From contig CAKQUG010000001.1 in NCBI GenBank assembly GCA_934277545.1, forward strand, positions 124,001 to 188,000: a stretch of 64,000 nucleotides of DNA, written 5' to 3'. The notes under the pieces are model-generated. The model was not told the DNA's origin. It ran no database searches and worked only from the letters and a program-made list of their open reading frames with translations. Below, in pieces: positions 52,875 through 62,129 of this stretch. Each line of letters opens with the position of its first letter. Position 1 is the stretch's first letter. The position numbers and the translations under genes are program-made. The stretch comes from an uncultured Alphaproteobacteria bacterium (GTDB lineage Bacteria > Pseudomonadota > Alphaproteobacteria > RF32 > CAG-239).

Positions 52875-53552
52875 TTGTCATTACGAGTAAAACGAAGCAA
52901 TGACAATAGACAAGGCGAAGTTGGTAGGAGCATGATTGAAATGCTGGGCGTGCTGGCCATTATTGCGATTCTGACAGCAGGCGGTCTGGTTGGATTTAAC
53001 AAGGCGATGTCAACATACCGTTGGAATATGGCTTTAGGCGAATGGGATACTTTAATTAACTTGGTTGTAAAATATGGTCAGCAATTAAAAATAAACGATG
53101 GTTCGCAATATGCTTTAAGTTTACTTCCAATACTTCAAGCAACAGGAGAATTACCTGATAAAATGGTAGCAAAAAAATTTAATAATGAAAATTGTGAAAA
53201 ATTCAATTTTGATTGTTATATTATCGATTCTTTAGGAAATAAAATTGCCATTTACAATCATGATACAGGATATATCGGCATTCACTATGAAATAAGCAAA
53301 AATAACCTTGAGTCTTGCCGTATGTTTATGACAATGGCAAAATCAAATCACGATATTATTGAGTATCTTGAATTTTATAATACAAAAAATTCCATAAATT
53401 TTTATGGCGATAGAAGATGTGATTCTAAAAGAGATGAAGATAGATGCTTTAAAAATATGACTGTTTCACGGATTAACGAAATTTGCAAAGATAACAACAT
53501 TTTCAAGGAAAATGAACCCAGCAATTTTTTAATATATTGGTATAATCTTTAA
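52875..53552 (+). CDS. Type IV prepilin-like protein (prepilin G), probably phase-variable
   Basis: 225 residues from a weak TTG at 52875 with no visible RBS; the frame is open back to 52707. MSLRVKRSNDNRQGEVG precedes RSMIEMLGVLAIIAILTAGG. The globular domain has cysteines at ENCEKFNFDCY, ESCRMFM, RRCDSKRDEDRC and NEICKD. The likely real start is ATG 52703 of the TC cassette, reached only when the repeat number is six or nine; in the sequenced state the gene would be off or poorly translated. It converges on sufD. Confidence 0.8.
   Translation: MSLRVKRSNDNRQGEVGRSMIEMLGVLAIIAILTAGGLVGFNKAMSTYRWNMALGEWDTLINLVVKYGQQLKINDGSQYALSLLPILQATGELPDKMVAKKFNNENCEKFNFDCYIIDSLGNKIAIYNHDTGYIGIHYEISKNNLESCRMFMTMAKSNHDIIEYLEFYNTKNSINFYGDRRCDSKRDEDRCFKNMTVSRINEICKDNNIFKENEPSNFLIYWYNL
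52877..52904. repeat. REP-like element in prepilin G leader
   Basis: GTCATTACGAG, spacer, GAAGCAATGAC; the ends GTCATT and AATGAC are inverted repeats. It encodes part of SLRVKRSNDN. Confidence 0.65.
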
Positions 53553-53554
53553 CC

Positions 53555-54802
53555 TTACAATACTTCTTTCAGCCATTTGCGGATTTGCTCGTTTTCAACC
53601 TTTAGCAAAACTTCATTCAGATACGCTTCAATCAAAATTTGTTTGGCGTCATCAAGGGCAATTCCTCTGGTTTGCATATAAAACAGCTGCTCTTTATCCA
53701 AATCGCCGCTGGTTGCCCCGTGTGAACACTTTACATCGTCGGCAAAAATTTCCAGCTCAGGCTTACAGTCAACTTCGGCATTATCGCTTAAAAGCAAAGC
53801 TCGGTGCAGCTGATAGCCTTCTGTCTGCTGTGCGTTTGGAGCAATGTGTATTTGTCCTTGAAAAACTCCGCGACTACTGCCGTCCAGCACACCTTTAACT
53901 AACTGATTAGAAAATGTGTGCGCTGCCAGATGACGAATATTTGTCGTTATATCGGAATGACCGTCATTATATAAGCGATATGCGCCGTTTACATTGGCCT
54001 CAGCGCCTTCTTGCTGCAGTTGTATATACGATTCGCTGCGAGCTAAACGACATTCACTTTGCGCGCAAAAAGCATTATATCTGCCGTTTTGACGGACAAC
54101 TACGCTGTTCAAGGCAATATGCAGTGCAGGCTTCGCCTCTTTAACCCGTTTATAATGCGTTAAAACCGCTTCGTTGCCGATATATATTTCATTGACAATA
54201 TTATTAAAATAAAATTCATCATCGCCGGAAAAATCTTCCAGCAAAGTCAGTCGCGCGCCGCTTTCCAACACTATAAGATTCCGCACGTTTTGCCATAAAT
54301 TTTGCCCATGCGAATGATAAGAAAGCAAAATCGGTTTTTCGATTAAGGCATTGCGTTCCGCCACAATCATCAGACCTTGCTCTAAATAAGCGGTATTGAG
54401 TGCGGCAAAAGGGAACTTTTCCATATCAAATGATTTATTTAAGTATTTCTGCGCTTCTTTATCATAAATAGCTTCAACCAATGGTTTTATAACCAATCCC
54501 CGCGGCAGTTCGGTATGCTCTGTGTCAGGTTTGCCATTGCAAAAATGAACACTAATCACGGCAAAAGGCAAATCATCAGCAATATGGCAATGACATTCTT
54601 CGCCGCATTGACAATGGTGCGTATCGTTATCAATAACCAAATCACTAAAAACCGATTCTTTTACATAAGAATATTTCCAAACCTCGGTTTTAGCGGTAGG
54701 TAAGCCTTGTTTTGTAAATGCGGACAAACCTTTTTCTCTCAAGCCTGCCAGCCATGGCATATCCTCGCCCCAAAGTTCAATATGTTGTTGTGTCAAACTC
54801 AT
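53555..54802 (-). CDS. sufD: Fe-S cluster assembly protein SufD
   Basis: 415 residues. Beta-helix core with SYHSHGQNLWQNVRNLIVLESGARLTLLEDFSG and the C-terminal CKPELEIFADDVKCSHGATSGDLDKEQLFYMQTRGI, the SufB/SufD family end. Forms the SufBC2D scaffold. An insert CQCGEECHCHIAD near residue 65 adds a Cys/His cluster not usual for SufD. Directly follows sufC. Confidence 0.95.
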   Translation of the reverse strand: MSLTQQHIELWGEDMPWLAGLREKGLSAFTKQGLPTAKTEVWKYSYVKESVFSDLVIDNDTHHCQCGEECHCHIADDLPFAVISVHFCNGKPDTEHTELPRGLVIKPLVEAIYDKEAQKYLNKSFDMEKFPFAALNTAYLEQGLMIVAERNALIEKPILLSYHSHGQNLWQNVRNLIVLESGARLTLLEDFSGDDEFYFNNIVNEIYIGNEAVLTHYKRVKEAKPALHIALNSVVVRQNGRYNAFCAQSECRLARSESYIQLQQEGAEANVNGAYRLYNDGHSDITTNIRHLAAHTFSNQLVKGVLDGSSRGVFQGQIHIAPNAQQTEGYQLHRALLLSDNAEVDCKPELEIFADDVKCSHGATSGDLDKEQLFYMQTRGIALDDAKQILIEAYLNEVLLKVENEQIRKWLKEVL

Positions 54803-55561
54803 TTAGTCCGCCTTTATAAACTGAGTATAGCCGTTATTTTCAATTTTTTGCGCCAAAGACATATCGCCGGAGCAGATAATATGACCGTCGGCATAAACAT
54901 GGACATAATCAGGCTGCAAATAAGTCAAAAGTTTAACATGATGAGTGATAACCAAAAGGGAAGTATCTTTGGTGCGCAGGCGATTGACACTTTCCGCCAC
55001 AATTTTAATAGCGTCAACATCCAGTCCGGAATCCGTTTCATCTAATATAGCCAAATCAGGCTCCAAAAGACTCATCTGCAAGGCCTCTAAGCGTTTTTTT
55101 TCTCCGCCGGAAAAACCGACATTCATTTCACGCTTTAACATTTCTCCGCTGATATTCAGTTCTTTGGCTTTACCCCGTAAAAGTTTCAAAAATTCGGCAG
55201 CGTCAAGCTCTTCTAAATTCATAGCTTTGCGCTTGGCATTTACCGCGTGTTTCAAAAAACTGCTGCAGCTGACACCTGAAATAGCCACCGGCGCCTGCAT
55301 ACTCAAAAACAAACCGAGCCAAGCACGTTCTTCCGGTTTTAAGGTCAATAAATTTTGTCCTTTAAATTCGGCGCTGCCGGCTGTTACTTCGTAGTCAGGC
55401 TTGCCGGCCAAAACATACGAAAGCGTTGATTTTCCGGCGCCGTTCGGCCCCATAAGCGCGTGAACCTCGCCTTTGTTAATCGTCAAATTCAAACCTTTGA
55501 TTATTTCTTTTTCAGGTACGCGAGCGCATAAATTTTTAACTTCCAACAATTTTTCTGACAT
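54803..55561 (-). CDS. sufC: Fe-S cluster assembly ATPase SufC
   Basis: 252 residues: Walker A GPNGAGKST, signature FSGGEKKRLEALQM, Walker B LAILDETDSGLDVDA, switch VITHH. SufC-type ABC ATPase driving scaffold opening. Confidence 0.97.
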   Translation of the reverse strand: MSEKLLEVKNLCARVPEKEIIKGLNLTINKGEVHALMGPNGAGKSTLSYVLAGKPDYEVTAGSAEFKGQNLLTLKPEERAWLGLFLSMQAPVAISGVSCSSFLKHAVNAKRKAMNLEELDAAEFLKLLRGKAKELNISGEMLKREMNVGFSGGEKKRLEALQMSLLEPDLAILDETDSGLDVDAIKIVAESVNRLRTKDTSLLVITHHVKLLTYLQPDYVHVYADGHIICSGDMSLAQKIENNGYTQFIKAD

Positions 55562-55571
55562 GTAAAATCCT

Positions 55572-57059
55572 TTATCCTACGCCTCCTTCAAGGCTGATAT
55601 TTATAAGTTTTGCTGCCTCAATGGCAAACTCCATCGGCAAATGCTGCATAACTTCTTTACAAAAACCGTTTACAATAAGCCCGATTGCTTCTTCTTCGGA
55701 AATTCCGCGCTGTTGACAATAAAACAGCTGTTCATCGCTGATTTTGGAGGTTGTAGCCTCATGTTCCAATACGGCAGTTTTATTGCGGTTTGTTATATAT
55801 GGCACGGTATGCGAGCCACAGGTTGAACCAATCAGCAAACTGTCGCATTGCGAATAGTTGCGGGCATTGTCGGCGGTTTTGGATACGGCAACCAAACCGC
55901 GGTAAGTTTGGTTTGAACAGCCGGCGGAAATTCCCTTGGAAATAATTTTAGAAGTGGTGTTTTTACCAATATGAATCATTTTAGTACCGGTATCGGCTTG
56001 TTGACGGTTATTTGTAATGGCTACCGAATAAAACTCGCCGGAAGAATTATCCCCTTCCAAAACGCAAGACGGATATTTCCAGGTTACGGCCGAGCCGGTT
56101 TCAACTTGTGTCCACGAAATTTTTGCATTGCGTCCTCGGCAGGCCGCCCGCTTCGTTACAAAGTTATAAACGCCGCCTTTGCCGTCTTTATCCCCCGGAT
56201 ACCAGTTCTGCACGGTGGAATATTTAACTTCGGCGTCATTCAAAACCACAATTTCAACAATGGCGGCGTGTAGTTGATTTTCATCACGCTGCGGAGCGGT
56301 GCAGCCTTCCAGATATGAAACATAGCTGTTGTCTTCGGCTATTATAAGCGTGCGTTCAAACTGACCGGTATTTTTGGCGTTTATACGGAAATAGGTGGAA
56401 AGTTCCATCGGACAAGTTACGCCTTTGGGAATATAAACAAACGAGCCGTCGGTAAACACCGCCGAATTAAGGCAAGCAAAAAAGTTATCGGTGTACGGCA
56501 CAACCGAACCTAAATATTTTTGCACTAAATCGGGATGTTCTTTAACAGCTTCGGAAATAGAGCAAAATATAATGCCTTTATCAGCCAGCCGTGCGCGATA
56601 GGTTGTGGCAACCGAAACACTGTCAAACACGGCGTCTACAGCCACACCGGATAAGACTTCCTGTTCTTTAAGCGGAATACCCAGACGATTATATGTATCC
56701 AGCAGATTTTTATCCACTTCATCTAAACTTTTCGGTTTGGCTTTTTGCACCGGAGCTGCATAGTAGCTTAAACTTTGGTAATCTATTTTATCATATACCA
56801 GCTTGGCCCATGAAGGTTCCTCCATCGTCAGCCAATGCCGATAGGCTTTTAAACGACGTTCCAAAAGCCAATACGGTTCATTTTTTTTTGCCGAAATCAA
56901 GCGGATAATATTTTCGTTCAAACCCGTAGGCGCGGTATCGGCTTCAATATCCGTTATAAAGCCGTATTTATACTTGTTGCCGCTAAGGTCTTCTATTTCC
57001 GGTTTTTCCACCACTTCAGAACAATCCTTTATTCTTGCTTTGTAAAACTGCCACATCAT
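55572..57059 (-). CDS. sufB: Fe-S cluster assembly protein SufB
   Basis: 495 residues from ATG 57059 (or the adjacent Met). [24 protein letters not shown], the beta-helix core [23 protein letters not shown], and the end [35 protein letters not shown]. The Cys in [11 protein letters not shown] region and others are conserved. First gene of sufBCD; sufS, sufE and iscR are not adjacent. Confidence 0.96.
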   Translation of the reverse strand: MMWQFYKARIKDCSEVVEKPEIEDLSGNKYKYGFITDIEADTAPTGLNENIIRLISAKKNEPYWLLERRLKAYRHWLTMEEPSWAKLVYDKIDYQSLSYYAAPVQKAKPKSLDEVDKNLLDTYNRLGIPLKEQEVLSGVAVDAVFDSVSVATTYRARLADKGIIFCSISEAVKEHPDLVQKYLGSVVPYTDNFFACLNSAVFTDGSFVYIPKGVTCPMELSTYFRINAKNTGQFERTLIIAEDNSYVSYLEGCTAPQRDENQLHAAIVEIVVLNDAEVKYSTVQNWYPGDKDGKGGVYNFVTKRAACRGRNAKISWTQVETGSAVTWKYPSCVLEGDNSSGEFYSVAITNNRQQADTGTKMIHIGKNTTSKIISKGISAGCSNQTYRGLVAVSKTADNARNYSQCDSLLIGSTCGSHTVPYITNRNKTAVLEHEATTSKISDEQLFYCQQRGISEEEAIGLIVNGFCKEVMQHLPMEFAIEAAKLINISLEGGVG

Positions 57060-57146
57060 AAGCAAAACCTGCAAAAAAATCAACAGTTGTTTACTTAATA
57101 TTTATTTATTTGCGTTAAACAAGTAAGTAGTGGAAAAGGAATAAAA

Positions 57147-58145
57147 ATGATTTACGGACTTTTAGGGCTGATTATTGCTTTAGTGTTATATGTGATTTTA
57201 CTGCATTTTAAGCTGCATGAAATGAAAGAGCTCGTGCAGGAAAGCAATATTCTGACAACATCGGAAAACTCGCCGGCTCAGCATACTTATTATCTTAAAT
57301 TTAATGTTGATAAAGATATGAAAATTACTCAGGTTAACGGCGACACCTTGCAATACGGCGGTTTCAAGCGTGAAGATTTAATCGGTCAAAGCGTTTTGGG
57401 CACGTTGCTTAAAGATGTTCCGGCCAACCGGGAAATGCTTGAAGAAAATTTCCGGCAGCTCAAAAAAAGAAAACGTATCATTTCTACGGAACAGGTTTTG
57501 CAAAAAGCCGACGGCACCAAAATTCCGGTATTGCTGCGGGCTCGCCCGATTTTAAACGAACTGCTGCACTGCCGCGGTATCAGCTTTTGGGGGCGTCCGC
57601 TCAAACAGCAGCTTAATTTAGAAAAGCAGCTGAAGCAGGTACAAGAGCAAGACCAGCTTATCGGCGATATTCTGAACGCCGAAAGTTTTTATAAGTATTT
57701 GGACGAACGCGTTAAAATCTGCAACCGCTATAACCGTCCGCTGCTTTTAATTGTGGTTGAGCTGGCGGATATATATAATTTCATTAACAAAGGATTCAGC
57801 TTTGAAACCGGCGATAAAATGCTGCGGTTGGCAGCAGACGCCTGCATAGAATGTACCGGAAAAGACGTGAAAATCGGCAGATTCGAACACACAAAATTCG
57901 GTATGATTTTAGAACAGTTTGATGACGATAAAATTACTGAGCTCACTCAAATTCTGTGGGAAAAGATAATCGGCAACATCCGCAAATTAAACGTGGACAA
58001 AGTGAACGCCGGTATGGTCTGCATTTATTACGCACGCCGCAAAAACAACGATGAGGCGGAAAATATGCTGTCGCGCACCCGCAAATATTTAAGCAACAGC
58101 TTGGCGATTCACCGTTACGGAATCGGAACTAGAGATAAAAAATAA
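57147..58145 (+). CDS. PAS protein with degenerate GGDEF domain
   Basis: 332 residues. N-terminal TM helix (MIYGLLGLIIALVLYVILLHF), PAS domain (about 45-150: QVNGDTLQYGGFKREDLIGQSVLGTLL), coiled linker, and a GGDEF-like domain (about 165-325) with LLLIVVELADIYNFINKGFSFETGDKML and KIGRFEHTKFGMILEQ where EHTKF stands in place of GGDEF. Lacks cyclase residues, so probably a sensor-effector without activity. Divergent from sufB. Confidence 0.75.
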   Translation: MIYGLLGLIIALVLYVILLHFKLHEMKELVQESNILTTSENSPAQHTYYLKFNVDKDMKITQVNGDTLQYGGFKREDLIGQSVLGTLLKDVPANREMLEENFRQLKKRKRIISTEQVLQKADGTKIPVLLRARPILNELLHCRGISFWGRPLKQQLNLEKQLKQVQEQDQLIGDILNAESFYKYLDERVKICNRYNRPLLLIVVELADIYNFINKGFSFETGDKMLRLAADACIECTGKDVKIGRFEHTKFGMILEQFDDDKITELTQILWEKIIGNIRKLNVDKVNAGMVCIYYARRKNNDEAENMLSRTRKYLSNSLAIHRYGIGTRDKK

Positions 58146-58166
58146 GGTTATTCGGAGCGCAGATTA

Positions 58167-59075
58167 GTGAAAAAGTTTTTATACATAGCCTTGTTTTTAT
58201 TCAGTCTGACCGGCTGTGCCGGACGCGGTTGGATTTGGAATGGTTGGAATTCATCAAACTCCGTAATTGTGCAGCGCGGCGACACTTTATACAGCATTTC
58301 CCGCCGCTCCGGTGTTCCGCTGAAAGAGCTGATTAACGCCAACAATCTGCACGCTCCCTATACTTTGCATGTTGGACAGGTTTTGAACCTGCCGGCAAAG
58401 CAATATCACACGGTGCAGCGCGGCGACACTTTATACAGCATTGCCCGGCAATATAATGTGGATGTAACTTCTCTCAGCCGGGTGAATAATTTACAAACCC
58501 CGTATTCTTTGAATGTAGGCGATAAATTAGCACTGCCCGCATCGGTAGGCAGTCTGCCGACAAGTTCATACGCCGCATCGCAAAATTACTCTTCAGTTTC
58601 CGCCGCCGCACATACTACTGCTTCAAATTCCGTTCAAACCGCTTACACACCGGCAAAATCAGCTCCCGTAACCGACAGTTATGTAGCACCGAAAGCCCGC
58701 AAAACAAAATTTGACTGGCCGGTTAAAGGAACGATTATTTCCGGATACGGCAATTTAGGCAGCGGACGCAAAAATGACGGAATCAATATTAAAGCGACGC
58801 TCGGAACTAATGTCAAGGCGGCGGATTCCGGCACGGTGGCCTATGCCGGTAACGAGCTTAAAGGTTTCGGCAATTTGATTTTGATAAAACACAATGACGG
58901 CTGGATAACAGCTTATGCGCATAACGACCGCTTGTTTGTTAAAAAAGGTCAGAAAGTTTCGCGCGGCGAAAAAATTTCCACCGTCGGCAGCACTGGTAGC
59001 GTTACCACTCCGCAGTTGCATTTTGAAGTACGCTCCGGCAAAAAAGCCGTTAATCCGCGCCCATACCTTCCGTAA
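58167..59075 (+). CDS. NlpD-like lipoprotein with two LysM and a degenerate M23 domain
   Basis: 302 residues from GTG 58167. Lipobox LFLFSLTGC; two LysM repeats (VQRGDTLYSISRRSGVPLKELINANNL and VQRGDTLYSIARQYNVDVTSLSRVNNL); Ser/Ala linker; C-terminal LytM fold FDWPVKGTIISGYG to PQLHFEVRSGKKAVNPRPYLP. The first zinc His and Asp are replaced (KNDGINIKA instead of HxGxD), so it is inactive; such proteins activate N-acetylmuramyl-L-alanine amidases at division. Confidence 0.9.
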   Translation: MKKFLYIALFLFSLTGCAGRGWIWNGWNSSNSVIVQRGDTLYSISRRSGVPLKELINANNLHAPYTLHVGQVLNLPAKQYHTVQRGDTLYSIARQYNVDVTSLSRVNNLQTPYSLNVGDKLALPASVGSLPTSSYAASQNYSSVSAAAHTTASNSVQTAYTPAKSAPVTDSYVAPKARKTKFDWPVKGTIISGYGNLGSGRKNDGINIKATLGTNVKAADSGTVAYAGNELKGFGNLILIKHNDGWITAYAHNDRLFVKKGQKVSRGEKISTVGSTGSVTTPQLHFEVRSGKKAVNPRPYLP

Positions 59076-59171
59076 CGCTTAAAAATTCCGTTAATAACTT
59101 GAAATTTTAGTTTTTTCTCACAATAATTTGATGTAAAACTGTGGCATAAAATTATGTGAAAGGAGACAAAT

Positions 59172-59537
59172 ATGCTGATTAGTGATGCTTTTGCCGCGGC
59201 AGGCAATGCCGGAATGCAAAGCGGTTCTATGGCTGTAACATTAACACAGCTCGGTTTAATCTTGGTTATTTTCTATTTTTTTCTCATTCGTCCGCAAACC
59301 AAAAAAATTAAGGAACATGCGGCTATGGCGGAAAATTTGAAAGTCGGCGACAGAGTGTTGACCGGCGGCGGCATTTACGGTAAAGTTACAAAACTTAACG
59401 GAACGGAAGTTACTGTGGAAATTGCCGGCGGCGTTAATGTGGTGGTGGAACGCATGACCATTAACGGTGTGGTTACTCCCGAAACAAAACAGGCCGAAAC
59501 CAAGCCTGCTAAAACAAAAACTAAAAAAACAAAATAA
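59172..59537 (+). CDS. yajC: Sec translocon accessory subunit YajC
   Basis: 121 residues. One TM helix (LTQLGLILVIFYFFLIRPQTKK) with the YajC signature RPQTKK, then KVGDRVLTGGGIYGKVTKLNG and a Lys/Thr-rich tail. Precedes secD by 12 bases. Confidence 0.95.
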   Translation: MLISDAFAAAGNAGMQSGSMAVTLTQLGLILVIFYFFLIRPQTKKIKEHAAMAENLKVGDRVLTGGGIYGKVTKLNGTEVTVEIAGGVNVVVERMTINGVVTPETKQAETKPAKTKTKKTK

Positions 59538-59549
59538 AAGGAAGAACAG

Positions 59550-61100
59550 ATGTATAAGTTATCTCTGCAAAGAATTTTAATTATCATCGGTATCTGTCTG
59601 GTCGGTGTGTTTTTTGCGATTCCGAATATTATGCCGAATCAGCAAAATCTGCCGAAATGGTGGCAGCCGATTAGTTTGGGATTGGACTTGCAAGGCGGTT
59701 CGAGTTTGCTGCTGCAGGTTAAAATGGATGATGTGCTTAAAGATAAAATGAGCACCTTGGAAGATTCGGTTCGCCAATCTTTGCGTGAACACAAAATCCG
59801 CTATCAGGATTTAAAATCTTCAGACAAGGGCGTGTTTGTTAAAATTTCAGACTATGCTGCCCGAGATAAAGCTAAAGAGGCTTTCCGCAAACTCGACCAA
59901 GGTTTGGAAGTAAGCGAAGATGCCAACGGCGAAGGTTTGGTAACCATTGCCTATAATGAACAGGCAATTACAGCACTAAAGTATCAGGTAATTGACCAAT
60001 CTATCGGCATTGTGCGCCGCCGTATTGATGAACTTGGCACCAAAGAGCCGAGCATTCAGGGACAAGGCACCGACCGTATTTTGGTACAGCTTCCGGGCGT
60101 ACAAAATCCGGAAAGCGTAAAAATTTTGCTGGGTAAAACCGCTAAAATGTCTTTCCATTTGGTTGACGAAACAACCAGCGTCGCTCAAGCTAAACGCGGT
60201 AAAATCAGCAAGACTTCCCGCGTGATGAACGGTTCCGAAGGCGAACAGTATGTGGTTATTAAAAAACCGGTAGTCGGCGGTGAAAACTTAACCGACGCCA
60301 GAGTTTCTTTTTCTGACGGCATGCCGGTTGTAAGTTTCCGTTTCAATACCTTGGGCGGACGAAAATTCGGCGAAGTAACCAGCAACCATGTCGGCGAAAG
60401 ATTGGCGATTGTTTTGGATAATGAAGTAATTTCAGCTCCGAATATTCAAGGTCCTATCACCGGCGGTAGCGGTATTATTACCGGTAACTTTACCACAAAA
60501 TCAGCCAACGATTTGGCTTTGCTGCTGCGTTCCGGCGCATTGCCTGCTCCGTTGGAAGTTATGGAAGAAAGAACCGTCGGCGCAGGTCTTGGCGCAGATT
60601 CCATTCATGACGGCGTTATCGCGTCCATTGTCGGATTGATTACCGTTGTTGTATTTATGGTTATGGCATACGGCTTGTTTGGTGTTATGGTAGATATTAC
60701 CGTTTTATTGAACATTGTTTTAATGCTGGGCATTATGAGCTTTATCGGCACAACTTTAACTTTGCCTGGTATTGCCGGCATCATTTTGACCATGGGTATG
60801 GCCGTTGACGCCAATATTCTTATTTTTGAACGTATGCGCGAAGAAGTAAACAAAGGACGTTCCATCCGCGACGCCATTACTTTGGGCTTTACCGAAGCCT
60901 ACCGCACCATTGTAGACTCTAACCTGACAACCGTTGTTGCCGGTTTGGTTCTGTTTTATTTCGGCAGCGGTCCGGTCAGAGGTTTTGCCGTAACTTTGAT
61001 TATCGGTATTATTACCTCTATGTTTACCTCGGTTACCGTAAGCCGTTTGCTGGTTGAAGCCTGGATGGCTAAATTTAAACCGACTAAACTGCCACTTTAA
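59550..61100 (+). CDS. secD: Protein translocase subunit SecD
   Basis: 516 residues: LGLDLQGGSSLLLQV, P1 periplasmic domain, IGIVRRRIDELGTKEPSIQGQG, GAGLGADSIHDGVIAS and GMAVDANILIFERMREE; six TM helices. Uses proton force to complete Sec export. Confidence 0.97.
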   Translation: MYKLSLQRILIIIGICLVGVFFAIPNIMPNQQNLPKWWQPISLGLDLQGGSSLLLQVKMDDVLKDKMSTLEDSVRQSLREHKIRYQDLKSSDKGVFVKISDYAARDKAKEAFRKLDQGLEVSEDANGEGLVTIAYNEQAITALKYQVIDQSIGIVRRRIDELGTKEPSIQGQGTDRILVQLPGVQNPESVKILLGKTAKMSFHLVDETTSVAQAKRGKISKTSRVMNGSEGEQYVVIKKPVVGGENLTDARVSFSDGMPVVSFRFNTLGGRKFGEVTSNHVGERLAIVLDNEVISAPNIQGPITGGSGIITGNFTTKSANDLALLLRSGALPAPLEVMEERTVGAGLGADSIHDGVIASIVGLITVVVFMVMAYGLFGVMVDITVLLNIVLMLGIMSFIGTTLTLPGIAGIILTMGMAVDANILIFERMREEVNKGRSIRDAITLGFTEAYRTIVDSNLTTVVAGLVLFYFGSGPVRGFAVTLIIGIITSMFTSVTVSRLLVEAWMAKFKPTKLPL

Positions 61101-61119
61101 AGATATAAGGATAATAAAA

Positions 61120-62058
61120 ATGAAAATATTTAGTTGGATTATCAAAGATACAAGCATTGATTTTTTAGGCTATCGCAAGCTGGCGTACACTTTGTCGGCC
61201 GTACTGTTTGCCGTTTCAATCGCCAGTATTGCCGTACGCGGCTTTAACTACGGAATTGACTTTTCCGGCGGCGTGCTTATTGAAGTAAAAAGCAAAAACG
61301 GACCGGTAGACGTTGATAAAGTCCGTAGCGAGCTGGATAAATTAAATTTGGATGAACTGAATTTGCAGTCTTTCGGCGACGCCCAAGATGAACTGATGAT
61401 TAGAGCCCAGGCCAATAACGCAGACGAAGAAAGCCAGCGTGTTGCCGTAAAGCAAATCAAAGAAATGCTGGACAATGATTTCACTTTTGAAAGAATCGAA
61501 TCGGTTGGTCCGCAAGTCGGTGATGAACTGAAACTTTCCGGCGTGTTGGCGTCTGTATTTGCCATGCTGGCTATCAGTATGTATATCTGGTTCCGCTTTG
61601 AATGGAAATTTGCAGTCGGAGCCTTGGTCGGTCTGTTTCATGACTTGATTATTACTATCGGTTTGGTTTCCATTTTCCACTTGGATTTCAGCTTAACCAC
61701 CATTGCCGCTATTTTGACTTTGGCCGGTTATTCGGTAAACGACACCGTGGTAACCTATGACCGTGTGCGTGAAAACCTGCAAAAATATAAGAAAATGCCG
61801 CAATACGATTTGCTGAACAAAAGTATCAACGACATTTTCTCCCGCACGATTTTGACCGGTGTAACCACATTCTTAGCCTCTGCGGCTTTGCTGGTGTTCG
61901 GCGGCGATGCGTTGCGCAGTTTTGCCTTTGTTATCACCAGCGGCATCATCATCGGTACTTTTTCATCAATTTTCATCTGTGTTCCTGTCATCAATATGTT
62001 TGACTTGCGCGCCACACCTGATGAAAAAGACATCAATCCGTTCGGTAATGTGCAATAG
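61120..62058 (+). CDS. secF: Protein translocase subunit SecF
   Basis: 312 residues from ATG 61120 with ATAAGGAT upstream. GFNYGIDFSGGVLIEVKSK, SVGPQVGDELKLSGV, AGYSVNDTVVTYDRVRENLQ and a C-terminal TM pair. Complex partner of SecD, 19 bases downstream. Confidence 0.97.
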   Translation: MKIFSWIIKDTSIDFLGYRKLAYTLSAVLFAVSIASIAVRGFNYGIDFSGGVLIEVKSKNGPVDVDKVRSELDKLNLDELNLQSFGDAQDELMIRAQANNADEESQRVAVKQIKEMLDNDFTFERIESVGPQVGDELKLSGVLASVFAMLAISMYIWFRFEWKFAVGALVGLFHDLIITIGLVSIFHLDFSLTTIAAILTLAGYSVNDTVVTYDRVRENLQKYKKMPQYDLLNKSINDIFSRTILTGVTTFLASAALLVFGGDALRSFAFVITSGIIIGTFSSIFICVPVINMFDLRATPDEKDINPFGNVQ

Positions 62059-62081
62059 TTTTTACTGATATAATTAACAGC

Positions 62082-62116
62082 AAAAAAGGACAGCTTTTTA
62101 AGCCGTCCTTTTTTGT
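62082..62116. terminator. Terminator after secF
   Basis: AAAAAAGGAC and GTCCTTTTTT with inner GCTT/AAGC; serves secF and the convergent gene. Confidence 0.85.
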
Positions 62117-62129
62117 TAAGCGGATATTT

